Source: JAOUEA01 sp039933515
Lineage (GTDB): Bacteria > Actinomycetota > UBA4738 > HRBIN12
Assembly: GCA_039933515.1 (NCBI GenBank)
Contig: JBDTNY010000130.1
Coordinates: forward strand, 1 to 6,746
Direction: 5' to 3'
Length of the DNA stretch: 6,746 nt
Below are positions 5,078 to 6,746 of the stretch, piece by piece; position 1 is the first letter of the stretch, and every line of letters begins with the position of its first letter. Below the pieces are notes generated by a model. That model was not told where the DNA came from. It made no database searches and saw only the letters and a list, made by a program, of their open reading frames with translations. The position numbers and the translations under genes are program-made.

Positions 5078-6016
5078 ATGGCGACCGTCGCACGTTCGCC
5101 GCAAGGCCCGCCCGGCGCTGTTCGGCGTGCCTGGCGCTCCGATCACCTCGCGGGCTGGCTCTTCGTGCTCCCCGCGGTGGCCCTGGTCGCCCTGTTCAGC
5201 ATCTTCCCCATCATCTGGGGCTTCGTCCTCTCGCTGCAGAAGGCGAGCCTGATCTCGCCAGACCGACCGTTCGTCGGGTTCCAGAACTACGCCGACATCG
5301 CGAGCGACCCGCACGCGCGGCAGGCGGCGGTGAACTCGGTCGTTTACACCTGCCTGTTCGTGCCGTCGTCGATCATCATCTCGATGTTCCTCGCGATCGC
5401 CCTCAACCAGAAGATCAGGTTGATCCGGTTCTACCGTTTGGCCGTGTTCATCCCGGTCGCGGTCTCCACGATCGCGACCGGCGTGATGTTCCTCTGGGTG
5501 TTCGACGCGAACTTCGGGATCGCGAACTGGGTCCTGGGGAAGGTGGGGGCCGGGCCGTTCGGCTGGTTCAACTCGCCGCAAGGCGCGATGCCCTCACTCG
5601 TGATCATGACCGTGTGGGGCTGGCTCGGGTTCGACACGATCATCTACCTCGCCGCGCTCCAGGGCGTACCGCACGAGTTGCTCGAGGCGGCCGCGGTCGA
5701 CGGCGCCACGCGATGGCGAACGTTCCGCAACGTCACGCTGCCGCTGCTCGGGCCCGCGACGCTCCTGCTGGTCGTCTGGTCCACGATCAGCGCCGTGCAG
5801 CTGTTCGACGAGGTCTACTTCGTCACCCGCGGGGGCCCGCTCGGACGCACGAGCGTGCCCGTCTACTACATCTACCGGCTCGCGTTCACGAGTTCGTTCG
5901 GCTTCAGCGCCGCCGGCTATGCGGCCGCGCTCGCGTACGTGCTCTTCCTCGTGATCCTCGCGCTCACGCTGGCGCAGTTCTGGCTGGGCAACAAGGCGGT
6001 GCACTACTCATCGTGA
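5078..6016 (+). CDS. CUT1 sugar ABC transporter permease, UgpA/MalF-like
   Basis: This is one of the two membrane subunits of the carbohydrate importer, 312 residues, normal for the UgpA-type subunit. A short basic cytoplasmic N-terminus (1-24) precedes six predicted helices at about 25-52, 86-109, 119-143, 172-196, 224-246 and 276-300. The cytoplasmic EAA loop that docks the ATPase is seen as EAAAVDGATRWRTF (203-216) leading to NVTLPLL (218-224), with the conserved G209 and LP. FVGFQNY (65-71) is the typical periplasmic motif after the first helix. The start at 5078 follows AGGA and lies seven bases after the truncated lipoprotein's stop. Its own stop overlaps the next gene as GTGA. An in-frame open stretch back to 4880 encodes low-complexity Arg/Ser/Thr sequence over the lipoprotein gene and is rejected. 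Confidence 0.94.
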   Translation: MATVARSPQGPPGAVRRAWRSDHLAGWLFVLPAVALVALFSIFPIIWGFVLSLQKASLISPDRPFVGFQNYADIASDPHARQAAVNSVVYTCLFVPSSIIISMFLAIALNQKIRLIRFYRLAVFIPVAVSTIATGVMFLWVFDANFGIANWVLGKVGAGPFGWFNSPQGAMPSLVIMTVWGWLGFDTIIYLAALQGVPHELLEAAAVDGATRWRTFRNVTLPLLGPATLLLVVWSTISAVQLFDEVYFVTRGGPLGRTSVPVYYIYRLAFTSSFGFSAAGYAAALAYVLFLVILALTLAQFWLGNKAVHYSS

Positions 6017-6746
6017 GCACGGTCGACGTCCGCTCGCTGCCGGGGGAGACCGGGATGGTGGAGGCCCCTCGACGGCGATGGCTGCCGTTCAGCCCGTGGC
6101 ACCTGCTGTTGATGCCGATCGCGCTCGTGATGCTCGTGCCGCTCCTGTGGGTGGTCATGACCTCGCTCGAGACGCTCGATCAGACGCGCCACTTCCCGCC
6201 GATCCTGTGGCCGGGGTCGTTCCAGTGGGCCAACTATCCGAACGCCTTCAGCAGCGTGGCGTTCGGACGATGGTTCTGGAACACCTCGGTCGTGACGACG
6301 GCCGTCGTCCTGTCGAACCTGCTCCTCTGCTCGCTGGCCGCGTACGGATTCGCTCGGATCCGGTTCTTCGGCAAGAGCGTCGCGTACTTCTTCCTGCTGG
6401 CGACGCTGATGGTGCCGATCCAGGTGGTGCTGATCCCGACCTTCCTGATCGTGAAGCAGATGCATCTGCTGAACACCCTGGGCGCCCTGATCGTGCCGAA
6501 CCTCGCGAACGTCTTCGGCATCTTCATGCTCACGCAGTTCTTCCGCACGCTGCCGATCGAGCTGGAGGAAGCCGCCAGGATCGACGGCGCCTCGCGGCTG
6601 AAGATCCTGTTCGTGATCGTGCTGCCGTTGTCGTTGCCGGCGCTCGCCACGTTGGCGGTCATCCAGTTCCTCTGGACGTGGAACGACTTCCTCTGGCCAT
6701 TGGTGACGATCTACAAGGAGAACGCCTTTACGATCCAGCTCGGCCT
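6013..6746 (+). CDS. CUT1 sugar ABC transporter permease, UgpE/MalG-like (partial, 3' end outside window)
   Basis: This is the partner membrane subunit of the importer. 244 residues are visible from a GTG at 6013 that overlaps the preceding stop (GTGA); about 30-50 residues are expected beyond the window. Hydrophobic segments lie at about 29-50, 91-112, 122-146, 155-176 and 197-219, leaving the last helix to come. The EAA loop is present as LEEAARIDGASRLKILF (184-200) with LPLSLPAL (204-211), including the conserved G192 and LP. WTWNDFLWPL (221-230) is the characteristic segment after it in MalG/UgpE proteins. There is no separate ribosome-binding site, so translation is probably coupled to permease 1, giving the one-to-one output a heterodimer needs. 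An internal ATG at codon 15 is a less likely start. Confidence 0.94.
   Translation, partial: MSTVDVRSLPGETGMVEAPRRRWLPFSPWHLLLMPIALVMLVPLLWVVMTSLETLDQTRHFPPILWPGSFQWANYPNAFSSVAFGRWFWNTSVVTTAVVLSNLLLCSLAAYGFARIRFFGKSVAYFFLLATLMVPIQVVLIPTFLIVKQMHLLNTLGALIVPNLANVFGIFMLTQFFRTLPIELEEAARIDGASRLKILFVIVLPLSLPALATLAVIQFLWTWNDFLWPLVTIYKENAFTIQLG

Overview
The window is high-GC, compact bacterial DNA, roughly two thirds G+C by eye, with almost no non-coding sequence. An actinobacterial-type genome is the best guess. It has lipoboxed ABC sugar-binding proteins, GTG starts, GTGA stop/start overlaps and two divergent genes that look leaderless. This is an inference from style, not a phylogenetic placement. 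A Chloroflexota-like or other high-GC lineage cannot be excluded.

The layout is a divergent sugar-utilisation locus around one short intergenic region (2511-2581). Leftward on the minus strand run a DeoR/AgaR-type repressor (1752-2510), a PF04909-type metal-dependent amidohydrolase (662-1744) and an MFS transporter of the HcaT/LacY-like group (1-665, its C-terminal half outside the window). These three genes are packed end to end. Rightward on the plus strand run a SIS-domain sugar-phosphate isomerase/deaminase (2582-3457), a full-length sugar-binding lipoprotein (3472-4809), a severely shortened second sugar-binding lipoprotein (4810-5070), and the two CUT1-family permeases (5078-6016 and 6013-6746, the latter cut by the window end).

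The likely scheme is as follows. The lipoprotein captures an oligosaccharide or amino-sugar-like ligand and the permease pair imports it with an ATPase not seen here. After phosphorylation by a kinase also not seen here, the SIS enzyme isomerises or deaminates the sugar phosphate. The DeoR protein would sense a phosphosugar and control the divergent promoters. The amidohydrolase would hydrolyse a sugar lactone or an N-/O-acyl group. The substrate cannot be named from sequence alone.

The most unusual item is the 86-codon second binding-protein gene. It has an intact lipoprotein signal and the first ~45 residues of a binding protein (22 of 43 identical to its neighbour), then ends in a tail whose last 30 bases match the 3' end of the full-length neighbour at 24 of 30 positions. 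It looks like a tandem duplication whose second copy suffered a large in-frame internal deletion, leaving an open mini-lipoprotein in a tightly coupled operon. No RNA genes, CRISPR arrays, insertion sequences, phage genes or rho-independent terminators were seen.
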